Source: Micropterix aruncella
Lineage: Eukaryota > Arthropoda > Insecta > Lepidoptera > Micropterigidae
Reading direction: 5' to 3'
DNA length: 64,000 nucleotides
NCBI GenBank assembly: GCA_944548615.1
Contig: OX155952.1
Location: 3,186,501 to 3,250,500 of the forward strand
Part shown: positions 41,283 to 54,689 of the stretch, piece by piece
Layout of the letters: each line of letters begins with the position of its first letter
Numbering within the stretch: the stretch's first letter is position 1
Made by a program: the position numbers and the translations under genes
Notes under the pieces: generated by a model
Database searches by the model: none
Told to the model about the DNA's origin: nothing
Seen by the model: the letters and a program-made list of their open reading frames with translations, nothing else

Positions 41283-43959
41283 AAAAAACTTAGAATACGA
41301 TACTAATACGGTATTTTTAGCCGTCATTAAACATTTTATTTGGATGTAGTCCCGGAACTTATTGAAGCCAAATATATATTTAATTAATATTTACATTTAA
41401 TTTTATTTAATATTTACATTTATTTAATTAATATTTAATTAATATTTACATATATATTTAATTAATATTTTGGCAGATTAACAAAAATAGAAAAAAAACT
41501 AATGCTTAAACTTAATGACAAATCGGGTGAAACTTCATTCGAGTTGAAACGATTTGTCATTACGACGGTGCTCGCTCGTGCTGCAATAGCTGCAGTCTCA
41601 GTGCACCCGCACTAACAATAGCGGAGACTTACGGTCGGCAATGAAATCCGATTTTCGATTATACGCTCGGCGTTGGGGGAAATAATTGCGGGAGCTTATC
41701 GGTTCACTGGGAGTCTCTGGGAGTCCGTATTGATTCGGTCAGACGACGCCTGATAAATGGGTCCGCCAATTCAGAGCGTCATTCTCCATGGTCACTATTC
41801 GCTGCCGATGTACGTGGAGATTAGAACAGCGCATTTTGCAGTGCGAACCGCAACCTCCTTGGAGGTCGCAGGACCCCTATTTATTAAAAGGAATATCACC
41901 CTAAACATCCAATCGCATAATCCAAATAAATTACATATTCTTCTTACATTCAATTACAAATTACATATAACTTCAATTACAAATTACATACACACTTTCA
42001 AATTCAAATTCAAAGGACAATTGGAAAAAATGTATAGGCGCCGGGCCCATCTCCCCAATAACAATAACGTATTTAACATTGGAAAGATCTATTTATCTAG
42101 AATATTTATAACTACTATAACCACGGTATACCAACCAGTAGCTTTACTCTCGAGCTACAGGGCAGTGCGGGAAGAGGGGCGAGGAATTTGGGCAGAGGGG
42201 TACGTCCCGACGAACGCTTTTGGTTAGCAATACGCGCAGGTAAATGCTGGCGAAATTTTCAAACCTTTGATTATCTGCGTGGGCCGAGTAGCGGGATATC
42301 CGGCAGCCATATCCGAGGCCTTACGACTCGTAGCGTATTCGTTTTGATTTCAATTTTTCTCTCCAAGAGAAGCTACTATTTAGGTATACTGTGCTATAAC
42401 TTACCTCGATTATAAGCCGTTTCAAGTTCGGAAACTTCTTAAATATTATTGCTATTTACTTGAAAACCAATGCCAATTATTTATTTGAAATATGTTATAT
42501 GCAGTGAAGATCCATAAAATATAGTATAATATGATGTACAGTCACTGGGCACACCATGTTGAACAGCTGACCCTAGCATACTACATACACCAGGAAACAG
42601 ATCGGGAGTGAAATCACGAGACACATTACACAGTTCAAGCAACATATCCCATATATTGCTGACATACTCGACCATTCTTAGGAAGATATAGTTTGTACTA
42701 TCACAGCGTATGTAGTTTATCGTTTCGGGTATTCTGCAACGGATTTCGTTTAAATAGTTATTAAAAATACAATGGCTGGATGTGTTAGGTGCCCTAGAGG
42801 ATATAGGTAATTAGCCATATTCATTAGGATATAACTTAGAAACGGCTCACAATAAAGATCAGTCGTTGTAGTAATACATGTTCTACATAAAGAGATCTTT
42901 CCATTGGTATATGATTTACAGATATTGGAAAAAGGGCCCAAAATGCCTATTTCCTTTCTTTAATAAATCAATAATGGTACATTTATTGTGAAGCCAGTAC
43001 AATTATTACATACCCATCCTAATTAGGCCTCACCTGTACTAAGGTAGGCTTAATCTATCTATACAGGGTAATTGCCTCTTCGATAGATACCTTTGGGGAT
43101 TTTGTAGAAAACACTATTTGCTATCTATACCGCTATATTTACCTCTATGCTAAAATCAATAGTTTCGGAGTTTTTTGTTTTTTTTTGTGTTTTTTTCCAA
43201 AAACATACTCTGTTACCTATTTTAGCAAATATGACAAAAAAACAATGTTAGACACCGGGAAACAGCTGTACTTTAGTGCAAGATATAAAATTTGTGAAAT
43301 AAAAGAAATGCTAACGCAACGAGTTGGGCGATTTGCAAGATTAAAAAAAATAGGTTTTGAAGTACCTAATTTTATCTTGCTATCTGACTTTTTCTTTGCT
43401 ATGGAAAATTACTTTAAAAATTACTCCATTTTATTGTCATCCTGAGATGGTTACTAATTCCGAAATCGGCGTTCTTGTTTTACAAAGCAACACTTATACA
43501 CACTTATTCAGAAAGGCAAGCTTATTGCTACATGACAATATCTTACCAGAGTGGTTTTTGTATTTGAATTTATTTTATAATTAAATTTGATTACATCTAT
43601 TATTTAATGTTTGTTGGTTTTTTTATTCATAATTTTGTTTTTTATCTATTTTTATTTTTATAGAATATTTTTGATTATTTTGTTAGACACCAATAGAATA
43701 AAAACCCCTCTTTAAAAAAATTACACTTAAAATTGCTATAAAATTGGTGTCTTTCTTGGAACATGTGATGCTTAGTTAGGATGGGTTCTGAATCATTTGT
43801 TTTTAAATAATTCTTACATATTTATATTGTTTAATAAATAAATAAATAAATAAACAAGTAATCTAATCATAGTGCAGTGGTACATGCGCGTATTGTGGAA
43901 ATAAAGATAATTAACAAATAAGTTTGTCCGCGTTCGGTTAATACCGAATCACCGCCAAT
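41283..43959. other. Decayed repeats, no intact gene
   Basis: Segments 42030-42140 (plus) and 42830-42945 (minus) are inverted relatives (both contain GGAAAGATCT and ACTAC with similar surroundings). LINE-type 3' boxes lie at about 43010-43060 (minus; CCTAATTAGGATGGG) and 43755-43790 (plus; TTAGTTAGGATGGG). (AAAT)n is at 43830-43855. A 156-residue frame at 41757-42227 shows no domain. Nothing else is supported. Confidence 0.4.
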
Positions 43960-44230
43960 ATAAGTGAGAGAACCGCGCAAGCGACCTCGAACCATCCATA
44001 TATTATTGGGGGATCATACATCGATGCCTCGAACCCGTAACCACTCGGAAGGCCGGAGAAATCCGGCCGAAACTGGTAGTAGGGGCGAGAAGTCAGCCCG
44101 CTGGTGTCTCGCGGTAAGACGTTGGCTTCTTAGGGCGAGTTGGCGTAGCTAGACAATGGACTGTTTCATCCCAAGTCTTCTACGTTCACCTCATGGGAGA
44201 CAGAACGACCAATATCGTTAAAACTTCTTG
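43960..44230 (+). repeat. Unclassified dispersed repeat family, copy 2
   Basis: Contains ACCGCGCAAGCGACCTCGAA, GGTAGTAGGGGCGAGAAGTC with AGCCC, TCTCGCGGTAAGACGTTGGC and CGACCAATATCGTTAAA in the same order as the copies at 30.0 and 55.5 kb. Confidence 0.6.
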
Positions 44231-44726
44231 TGGTGACGAATTTTCCCGTTGTAGTCGATTGTCCTTCAATTCCATTGTTCCAAAATTATAATCCCTTATA
44301 TACGGATGATGAGACATGAGATATGAGACACTCATTAAATGAAAGTACTTTAAAAATAAAACTTCAGCATGAATTTTCGTCAATGATAATCTAATTTAAA
44401 AGGAAACTTACAAAGAAACCTTATCACAACAAAGTGTAACGGGATAAACAATAAAAAGAAAACTTTATCAGGGAATTTTACAAACTTTAACAGGGAAACT
44501 ATATACAATAGTATTAAATCATTTGTTGGCTTATTTTTACATAAATAAATCGGTTCGGTATTCGAAAAGTTTAATCGTGGTATAGCAATCCGATTCTCTA
44601 TTTCCCATTCAAAGTAACACTTCTATTTATTATTATCACAGGGTTTATCTATATACAGGAAAGATTCATCTAAGTCCTCTTTTAAATTACTAGGTATCGT
44701 TATTCAGAACCTAAAGCATTTTCACA
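44231..44726. other. AT-rich, nothing recognised
   Basis: No ORF, RNA gene or repeat end supported. Confidence 0.4.
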
Positions 44727-45110
44727 ATGTCCTGGTTATGTACACATTGTATAATACAATTGTTGAAATTGAAACTCGTTCACGAGCCGAACACATACGC
44801 TCCTTGGGAGTCAATCATCGAATTAGCACCGGGGTCCCATCTCACCTATAGCACCTGGCGCACTCTCAACAGAGTGAGGGTGGGTGTGACAAGATGCCGG
44901 GCTAATCTCGTTCGCTGGGGCTACGCAGAGAACCCTATATGCATATGTGGAGCGCTGCATGATGAAGACCACCTCCGATCCTGCCCACAACTGTCAACCG
45001 CTATCACACACCAGGATCTGCAAGAGGCAAACGATAAGGCCATCTAGGCCGCATATTTTTGGAGAGGCATGTCCAAAAAATGCCCGGACAAAAAAAAACA
45101 ATTGTGAGAA
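44727..45110 (+). pseudogene. LINE ORF2 C-terminus with CCHC zinc knuckle
   Basis: Reads STWRTLNRVRVGVTRCRANL, VRWGYAENPICICGALHDED and HLRSCPQL, a C-x-C...H-x4-C knuckle usual at the end of many LINE ORF2 proteins. TAG at 45045-45047 follows NDKAI. The sequence after it (AAYFWRGM) still fits the family, so this stop may be a nonsense mutation. The RT core is missing. Confidence 0.65.
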
Positions 45111-45249
45111 GTAGATTGGAAACTAATGCAGTTATATGGAATCCACATGAGGATCTTTATATCATCATGCTGGAAAAAAAATCTAAAATGTTTTTTACGC
45201 TTTACATATTTCAAGCAAAACGGTTATTACCCCTACTTATAACCTAATA

Positions 45250-45690
45250 TTTTTTTACTAGGCATGGTGGGCTTTAATTCCCTTAAATTGCGTAGAGAAA
45301 TGCTCACCATGGCCTACGTTTTTAAACTGGTCCGGGGCAAAGTTGATAATCCTAGCATGCTAAGGAAGGTTTGTCTCTTTGATCCGGATAACTATAATCA
45401 AGCTCGGTCAAATACTCTATTTCCGGAGCTGTCCTCGCAAACCAACTTATTTCGATGGAGTCTTCTTATGCGAACCTTGCGACAAATATGCGCTATGTTC
45501 GGCAGCGTCATACCTGGACATTTTTACAGCAAGCCCACATCTGTTCAAGGTATTGGCATTTATGCTAAAATAAGATCGATTGTTTTTATTTTTTTATGTA
45601 TTCTCTTACTCTTACTATTTTCAATGCTTCTGCTTGCATATCTAATGCCTTTTTATATTTATACATCTCAACGAATTGGTGGGTACCTAC
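45250..45690 (+). pseudogene. LINE RT C-terminal fragment
   Basis: FNSLKLRREMLTMAYVFKLV followed by RGKVDNPSMLRKV and QARSNTLF is the final domain of jockey/R1-like RTs. A frameshift near 45450 moves the rest (YLDIFTASPHLFK) to another frame. Confidence 0.7.
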
Positions 45691-46316
45691 TTTAATGTTG
45701 ATTTGTTAAATAATTGAACAACTAATGGGATATTGTTATAAAGAGCGAAAAATGTGTAACGCGTGTAATAAGGCGAAGAAACATACAACAAAACGTTTGT
45801 AAATAAAATATGAATATTTATTATTGATGTTCAATTACCTCGAAAGTGGCCAATCCCGCATTTGAAGCGCCCAGATAATCGGCCTTGCTCCTTTCGATTG
45901 CAGCCCTGGCGAGATAGAGAGATAAAGCCGCGCGAAAATAAATAAAATATTTTTTCGGAAAATCGGTGGCTATGTTTGCTTAGGCGCAAATGCGAGTTTT
46001 GAATATGGCCGCGGCGAACACTTTGTGGATGTCTCCTTATACAATATTGGAGGGAATCCTTTTTAGGGATTCGCGCGAGGGATCAACCGAAATAGGTTTC
46101 GCACAGAGGGAATTGGAGGGGGGGGGGGGGGGTCGGGGGGTTGGGGAATAAGCCACAGCATCAAAGAAATAACATAAACCCGTGTCTTATAACGGGGCGA
46201 CAGGGACTGACTTGTCATGTGAATGTTTCGGGTTTTTATGTGTTAGTAATGAAAATATGGAAAAAAATGATTTTAATGTTGAATGTTATAAACATGTAAA
46301 ATCGTATATTATTTTT
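45691..46316. other. No gene; poly-G tract
   Basis: G-rich run at about 46116-46140 (16 G, then TCGGGGGG). Otherwise nothing recognised. Confidence 0.5.
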
Positions 46317-46555
46317 AACACGCTTTAATTAGGTCGACCTGTATGTAACTAACTATGTAATGGAATCTAAGGTAACTAATTTAACCATCTTCCAAGGATC
46401 GTAGCGTCATGAAAACTGGCAGCTGTATGTAGTTCTGATGACAATACAATAATATGGTACTGTCGGACTGATCTGATGATGGAGTCGGAAGATATGAACT
46501 GGAACTTCATGATGGAACATCGTATCATAGCTGTGTTTGGACTTGTTAGAAAAGT
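46317..46555 (-). mobile_element. Truncated second copy of the 13-bp-TIR MITE
   Basis: Begins AACACGCTTTAATTAGGTCG ACCTGTATG, the reverse complement of the right end of the MITE at 40854-41282, and continues to the first internal repeat (ATGGAACATCGTATCATAGC). The left end is missing. Confidence 0.75.
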
Positions 46556-46559
46556 CCTG

Positions 46560-47170
46560 GAATGAAGTCCTGGAATGAACGAACCTCCTCGCCGGACTCA
46601 TCGCGTGCGCGCGACGCCTTCTGGATGAGCACGTGCGCGACCGGCGCTATAGCCCTGGCCGGTTGAGGCCGCGGTTCCGACGAGGACGTCCGTCGCCCGT
46701 CCACCTCGGAACCTGCCCTCCGCCGCCGAGCGCGCCGCCCGTATCGTCGGATCACTCGGGCGAGATGAATAGCGAGATCTTCCTCGCCACCGGCCACGCG
46801 TGACCGCGGCCGTTCACCTTCGCCGGGGGCGCTCCCAGGAGTTGAGCGTCCCGTCGCCCGCTCCAGCTGCTGCGCCCGCCCCGCGCATTTGTTGACGACC
46901 GCTTCACCGCGTGCGCCCGTCTACCCGCCGCGCCGTCTGCAAGAATCCTTGCTCCGCTCTCCGGTAGCAGCTTCGAGCGCCTCTTCGGGGGCCGACTACG
47001 AGGCAGTCCGTGCCCGACCCCCGCAAGACGTTCATCGTGTCGGCTAAGCCGCGGGATCTCCCCGATATCGACTTTTGCCATCCGTCCTCGAAACCTTATG
47101 CCATAAGCCTGAATTCGGAAAATATGCCCTCGACCTGAGGCTCTTGCTTTTTTTAATTCTTCTTTCAATT
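46560..47170 (-). other. GC-rich island with open minus-strand frames, unrecognised
   Basis: About 600 bp with far higher G+C than its surroundings and dense CpG. The minus strand has overlapping open frames (46752-47168, then 46546-46797) rich in Arg, Ala and Gly. It could be a frameshifted Arg-rich protein (such as a retroelement ORF1 or a host exon) or a CpG-rich regulatory region. No domain is recognised. Confidence 0.3.
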
Positions 47171-48901
47171 TTGATTTTATTTTAAATTGATTTTATTTTA
47201 AATTATTGTATCATTAATTAAATCTCTAAGGAATGGTTTAAATCGTCTAGGCGCTTTGTCGCCATATATAGTCCGTCGGTCAGTCGACGATTCGAGAATA
47301 AAGATTTATTTTATAATTTCATTCTTTTATTTCAGTATTATTTATATATTTAACAGGGAAAACATACAGCGCTACAAAAAAGTATTACAATTACATTAAA
47401 TACAATATTTCTGGCCGATGACATGCTTTCAACAATAGTTTTAGTTAGTTAAGTCTCCAATACGCAGAGTGCATACTGTGGGGCTTGGGAGGGGAAAAGG
47501 AAAGGAAAAGGAAGGAATGGGTGTCAATAGATTTTAAGTAATAATGTGCAGTACAATAAATAAGAAAAATTTAAGAAAAATTTGAAAATTTGAAAAATAT
47601 AGAAAAATAAGAAAAAAAAATACTCCATCATATAAACCTATCATATACAGTTAGAGAACAAAGAATGAAAAACCAAATAGTCCCTAAGACATAAGTATCC
47701 CATGAGAAATGTCTATGTCGCATTTTCGATTAATTTTAAGTATATGCTTTGCTTAAATATATTCTCCTTCATGTTAAATAGGTCGATATTCTGGAAATGA
47801 TTATCGTAAGTTGACATTAAGCGGTACATGATGGAGTTCTGGGCATACCTAGTACGGACGCGCGGGACTTCGAAGGTACGGGGAAAGCGAGCCATAATTC
47901 TATTATCATGTCACCTATACACACAACGTGACAGCGGCCAAGGTGGTGTCGTCTGCGTAAATGAAATGGCGCAGATCTAACGAACATAAATACTAACAGA
48001 ACATAAACAGAAAAAAAAATATTTTAAAAGAAGATAAACAGACCAGAGCGTTGAGGATATGGATTAATAACCTCTGTTTAATTTTGGCGTAATTAGTGAC
48101 ACGGAAACAAACTTGGGCCGTTGGTGTAGGGTCACGCGCGCCGCCTTGCTTAAACCTGGACCATCGCCGCTGACAATAAAGAGGACCAACATTAAGCCAC
48201 GCTCAGTGGGATTATGAACGAACTTTTAGCGTCGATGTCTTTTAAAAAGAAAACTCAAAAAAGCAAGCCTTCCTTCAGTGGATTAAAGTCACGGAGTTTT
48301 CCCCAAGGGAAATGGGCCCTTCGTGGGCCGTCTTAGATGCTGAGTGCAGATTAATATTTTTCTCTCTTTAAAATAAGAGAGATGATGAGATGGTTTAATG
48401 TAAAATATAAATAGCCACTACATTGTTTTAACACAATATTATAGCAAGCTCTATATTATATTTGCAAAATAGGTTGTTTGGTCAAGTATACAATTCGAGT
48501 ATACATATTTTATTTACTTATTTAATATTTGACACACATTTATAAAATAGGATGTAAGGTTTAAAATCTACCCAGTCGTCAGACGTGATGCATTATTTTT
48601 AATTTCTATACGCATTATTTTATTCTCTCCAAATTGTTTTCTAAAAGATCTATCATTACTTTGACGACCCACCAACAAGGATGTGAATGCGCAACATACT
48701 TATGTGATACATACATACTGATGCTTTATTTTTATTTTTTATTTTTTTTTTATTTTTATTTATTTAGGAAACAAACAGTTACAATAGGTACTTATACTAA
48801 ATTTCTTATAAAGCATGTGACAATAACCAAAATCATGTTTCCGAAAGTTAAACAAGTCAACAAAAGTTTTATATATAAATTTATAAATTTTATAATTAAA
48901 G
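47171..48901. other. No supported gene
   Basis: At 47255-47330 the sequence TATATAGTCCGTCGGTCAGT CGACG followed by AATAAAGATTTATTTT looks like the promoter and polyadenylation part of an LTR, but no partner was found. The rest is AT-rich with short ORFs only. Confidence 0.35.
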
Positions 48902-49915
<1,014 letters not shown>

Positions 49916-49971
49916 AATGCATGGTTTACCGGAGATGAAAGTGATATTTATAAAAATTTAATAGATTTAAC

Positions 49972-52860
49972 TCAAAATTTATCAGAAGTTTTTAGTATTT
50001 CAACAATAGCTGATTTAAATGCACCAATAGAGGTTGCAAAGACATCGACGTCGGAAAATTTGGTGTTATAAGAGTGGCAGGTCCTATATAAGAAGCTATT
50101 GCGTGCTGAATTAGTTTTTACGATGGGAAGGTGGAATAATCTATGTGATCGCGTTTGACGTGAGGGAACACTTAATTTGATCTTCTCTACGATCGATATT
50201 GAGTCAACTGAATTATTTAATATTTTATGAAGATAGGAGAGGTCTATCAGGGATCTACGATTTTGCAGTGACAGCATGTTGTGTATTGTAAGGGATTCGG
50301 TATACGAGGAAGGTTGTACATATGACATATAGTTTAAGCGTTTGAAAAATTTCCGTTGTACTTGCTTCTATTCTAGAGATATACGTAACATACTGAGGAT
50401 TCCAAACGATGGAAGCAAATTCTAAATGGCTTCTGACGTAGCAATTAAATAACAATTTCAGAGTGTCAGTGGATTTGAAAACTGTCGAGACTCTAAGAAT
50501 GAATCCTAGTAGTTTATTCGCTTTCGTGATTGCATAATCTATATGATCAGCAAAGATCATTTTGCTATCGAGCATCACTCCAAGGTCTCGAACAGATGTC
50601 ACTGATTCTAATTGGTTACCATTTAGAAGATAGGTATGAGAAATATTAGAGGATTTTCGGGAGAACGTCATGACATGGCATTTGCTAACATTGATGAAGA
50701 TACAGTTGTTTTGCAGTACTGACTAACGCGATCAATGTCTTCTTGGAGCAAAGCACAGTCGTCCAAGGTATGTATCTCTCTGTAAATTTTTGTATCATCG
50801 GCATAAATCAAAATATCCGAGTGATGAACGCAAGCGGTTATGTCATTGATATATAAGAGAAATAAAAGCGGACCTAAGTGGGAACCCTGAGGCACACCCG
50901 AGTGAATGTAGGAGAATCTAGATCGATGACTGTCGATGACCACTGCCTGAGATCTGTTACTAATATATGAAGATATCCACCGGAATAAATCGCCTCTTAT
51001 ACCCAGAGCCCAAATTTTGTCAAGAAGAATATTATGATTGATCTTGTCGAAAGCTTTTGAAAAATCTGTATATAAAACATCGATTTGTGCATGACTATCC
51101 ATGGAATTTTGAATAGAACCAGTAAATGTAATCAGATTGCTTTCAACAGATCTCTTTTTAAAAAAGCCATGTTGCTCTGGGGTTATGACATCACGGACGA
51201 TTGGGAATAGCAGATCAAACACTATTTTTTCCATAAGCTTGCTAAAAACTGAAAGTTTAGAAATTGGACGGTAATTATCAACCTTGTTACGGGACCCTTG
51301 CTTATATATTGGGCAGATATAGGCTCTTTTCCAACGATCGGGAAACACACCTTCGTTTAGTGACATTCTAAATAGTAACGTAAGAGGACGGGCCAGTGTT
51401 AATGCGCAATTACCGACGAAGAATGGGTGGATATTATCAGACCCTGAGCTTTTATTTTTGTCAACTTTTTGGAGATAATTAAAGGTAGTCTCTTCATCAA
51501 ACGAAATAGTGTTGACATCTACAGATGTTTGTGGCAGAGGGTCACTCAAAGGATGATAAGTAGAAGGCACTGAGGGGTTCTCATACACAGATAAAAAGTA
51601 CTCGGAAAATAATTCACAGATTTCTATGCCGGTTTTTGCTTCCGTGTCATTTAATATCATCATCTGTGGTATGCCCGGAGAAGAGCGTTTAGATTTGACA
51701 TACCTCCAGAAAAATTTGGAGTTTTCCTTAATACTCTCCTCAGATTGCCTGATATAGGTTTCGAAAAGAGACTTACTCACGCGCTTTTGACGGCTTCTAA
51801 GTAAGGAGAATGTTTCATAATGAGCAAGATTAGCTGTTGATTTCCATTTTCTGTGGAATTTTTGTTTCTCTTTAATGATTTTAATTAATGATGAGTTATA
51901 CCATGACGGGTAATTTCTTTCTGTGTACTTTTTAGATGGAACATATGTATCCATAATGCAGTTAAGAATGGAGTAAAATCTTTCAGTAGCCAATTCCATG
52001 TCACAATTACAGAACACCGTAGACCAGTCGGTGGCTGCCAGCTCATTGTTTATGGCATCAAAGTTGGCTTTTCCATATAATTTGACGATTCGAGCATTGG
52101 GCCGCAGCTGTCTGGTCACAATTGGGACATCGACCAATAGCGCCGGATGGTATTCATCGATAGGTACGAGAGGAATTGCACTTTTAACTTTACAAGTCAA
52201 ATCGCTTAGCACGAGGTCTAATGTGCGGCCCAGCTTATTGACTTGGGAGTTATATTGGGTAAGATTTAGAAACGACATTGTGTCGATTAAATGACAACTT
52301 AAAATATCAGTATAATTAGAAGGTATTAGGCCAGGGCCAGGTTCGGAAAGAGACCATAGTATCTTCGGAAAATTGTAATCTCCCACCAATAGAAAACTGT
52401 CATCAGGGTGATTATTTCTGATCTCGATCAATCTCTGTAAGAATTCGTTGATGTTACTGGCATGATGACTATTAGGTGGGAAATAGGCACAACAAAGATG
52501 AATTTTGACCTTAGAATGCGGCAAGGAGATTGTAAGCCATAGGTCCTCTGCTGCGGAAGACCAATCGCTGCGTAAGGTTACAGGGATATGATGTTGGACA
52601 CCTATTAAAATGCCGCCTCCACGTGAACTTCCGGTCGACGTATAATCTCTATCCCGTCTAAAAACTGCATAACGCTGTTGGTCTAAGATTTCCGAGTCCA
52701 TGATGCTAGATATGAGAGAGGTTTCAGTGAGACATATTATACCGTAGTCTTCAGATAGGACATTATTAAATAAGATGTTTGTTTTGGAGCGCAGCCATCG
52801 CACATTTTGGTAATATAATTCGATACTATCCATGAAAGTGGACAAAGCAATGGTCTGCAT
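49972..52860 (-). pseudogene. jockey-like LINE ORF2: endonuclease plus reverse transcriptase, two frameshifts
   Basis: ATG at 52860 (MQTIALSTFMDSIELYYQNV). EN motifs in order: YYQNVRWLRSK, IICLTETSL, CAYFPP, LLVGDYNFP. RT: VDNYRPISKLSVFSKLMEKI, VLYTDFSKAFDKINH, HSGVPQGSHLGPLLFLLYIN, LIYADDTKIY (catalytic YADD). An A-run near 50706 shifts the frame (after SQYC), and the next part continues as MTFSRKSSNISHTYLLNG and LGVMLD to about 50365. A second shift leads to YMSYVQPSSYTESL and the end at 49972. Each looks like a single-base indel. Otherwise complete, with both N- and C-terminal domains. Confidence 0.9.
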
Positions 52861-53255
52861 AAATCAACTGAGGGTATATTATAATTTCGGTAATAAGAAT
52901 TGTGCACAACATAATTAAACGTTCGGTGTCAAAGATCAAATAAAGGTCTATTAGGTAACAGCAATAGATCTGTATACAAATTAATAATGAATATATAATA
53001 TATGAGTGTAATGTAATAAAATACAAGTAGAATATATTATGATGAAAGTAAAAATACAATATAATGTAGTAGGATATGATATTATAGGGTGATGGCACTG
53101 TGACAAAGGAGTGTAGGAAGCCTGGCAAAGATAAAGTAATTTTTCGATAGATTTGTGAGAAAGCTATAAGAGTGAGAGTTAAAGTGAAAGTAAGATTATG
53201 GAAAATAGTAACATAAAAATAATTAAAAATGAGAGAGGAGCAATTATGAACAATT
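52861..53255 (-). other. Spacer between LINE ORF1 and ORF2 (minus strand)
   Basis: 395 bp, AT-rich. A third frame is open here (52826-53485) but is Phe/Ile/Tyr-rich with no motif and is not likely coding. Confidence 0.55.
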
Positions 53256-54278
53256 TTAGATAATTTTTTCCAAATCGGCAATTGTTGAAATGAGCTGAAC
53301 CGGGCTAGTATCGGAGCGCCTGAGAAAAATCCTTGATCTAGATACCCACACGTATTTGATGCCTTTTGATTTAGCATGTTCCTTGGTCTTGAGTAGTAGG
53401 TTCTTGTTATCCCGCGAGAGATGGTAATTAATAAAAATCTTCTTTTCTTCTCCTGGAAATCCAATGTCCTTTGTAGAGAGCCCACGCTTTAGCCTAACGG
53501 CTGCTATAAGGTTGTCCTTTAAGTCCATTCTTGCAAGCTTGACGATAACAATTTTGGGTTTGCGGGCAATTTCGCTGCGAGGAGTCACCCGATGTGCAAA
53601 CTGAACATCAGAAGCCTGTAATGGAATACCGAGGAACGCTGCTATTTTGCAAGTAACTACTGTTAGATTCTCATCCTTACGCTCTGGAATCCCAACAATT
53701 TCGACGTTATTCATGCGAGACCATTGGTCACGAGCATTATTTTCTTTTTTCATTTCCCGAATAGTGGCGTTAAGGGATTTAACCTCGTTCTCGAGTTCAT
53801 CGAACCGCTGAACTTTCTCTTTCAGGAGTAACAGCTCTTGCTTGGTTTCCTCACATTGTCCTCTACAGGAACATTCTCTGACTTCCTCCCGCATTTGAAC
53901 AAAGTCACGACGAAGGGAGCGAATTTCTTCGAGGAGAGGAGCAATCGCAGTTTGGATCTCCGTATTGCCGGAAATGTTGTGAGATTCATTCGGGGGTTTC
54001 CGGGTAGTTTCTTCCGCTCCAGGGATAATTACGTGGTGGTTCGTTGGAGTTAAGGAACGAGACCTATCCGGCGTTGATGTTGGAAAGTGGCTGCGTGTTG
54101 ACCGAGGTTCCACCAGTCTGCATGGGTCGCAGCGCCAGTTATTTTTTTGGATTGCCGGCAGGTTCAAAAAATTCTTTCGTGACATGAGGAGGCATGCAAA
54201 ATGAAATTGAACGTGACAATTGCCGCATTTAAGCATTTCATCAACTATTACAACTTGTTTACATTTTTTACATTTCAT
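53256..54278 (-). CDS. LINE ORF1 protein: PHD-like finger, coiled coil, FP25K-like domain, intact
   Basis: 340 residues from ATG. Residues 1-55 hold a C4HC3-type finger (CKKC, CGNCHVQFHFAC, WRCDPC). A Ser/Thr/Pro-rich linker follows, then a coiled coil (ETKQELLLLKEKVQRFDELE and on), then NNVEIVGIPERKDENLTVV, FAHRVTPRS, KPKIVIVKLARMDLKDNLIA and YVWVSRSRIFLRR. This ending is the baculovirus FP25K-like RNA-binding domain of LINE ORF1 proteins. Same architecture as the ORF1 at 32243-33442 but quite diverged, so they are different families. Confidence 0.85.
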   Translation of the reverse strand: MKCKKCKQVVIVDEMLKCGNCHVQFHFACLLMSRKNFLNLPAIQKNNWRCDPCRLVEPRSTRSHFPTSTPDRSRSLTPTNHHVIIPGAEETTRKPPNESHNISGNTEIQTAIAPLLEEIRSLRRDFVQMREEVRECSCRGQCEETKQELLLLKEKVQRFDELENEVKSLNATIREMKKENNARDQWSRMNNVEIVGIPERKDENLTVVTCKIAAFLGIPLQASDVQFAHRVTPRSEIARKPKIVIVKLARMDLKDNLIAAVRLKRGLSTKDIGFPGEEKKIFINYHLSRDNKNLLLKTKEHAKSKGIKYVWVSRSRIFLRRSDTSPVQLISTIADLEKII

Positions 54279-54689
54279 GATGACTGATTGTTTAAATTAT
54301 AATTATATGTATTTTGATTTACTATACTGTAATATACTGTAATAATAATTATTATGTATTTATTTTTTTTCTTCCGAAGATTTTCCCACACTGACAACCC
54401 AGCACTTTTTGACAGTTCGGTAGTGTTGGTCGATTGACACCACTTTCGAGTCGACTTTTTTACAATGCAGGGTAGTTGCCTGGAATCTTGCCAAAAATTT
54501 GTCGATTTAATGGTACTGTAACTAACTTAATAATAGCGATTCCAGCTTCGTATTCTTGTAGACCATGAAGGCTTCACGGCTGATTTGATTTTCACACACA
54601 GTTAATATTATTTTGGCGGTTAAAAACTTGATAAAATTAATACTTTTAGAAGACAAGATAAACGTCAATGTTTACGAGAGTAGAGCTCT
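54279..54689. other. LINE 5' region and unassigned sequence
   Basis: The 5' UTR of the minus-strand LINE probably ends within about 54400-54470. No further feature recognised. Confidence 0.4.

Noticed and set aside
47970..48200. tRNA-like sequence near GGGCCGTTGGTGTAGGGT
   Set aside because: Weak A-box resemblance only; no B box or cloverleaf found.
54281..54689. A promoter shared by the minus-strand LINE and the plus-strand LINE fragment
   Set aside because: No motif seen; the plus-strand fragment is a 3' remnant with no own promoter expected.
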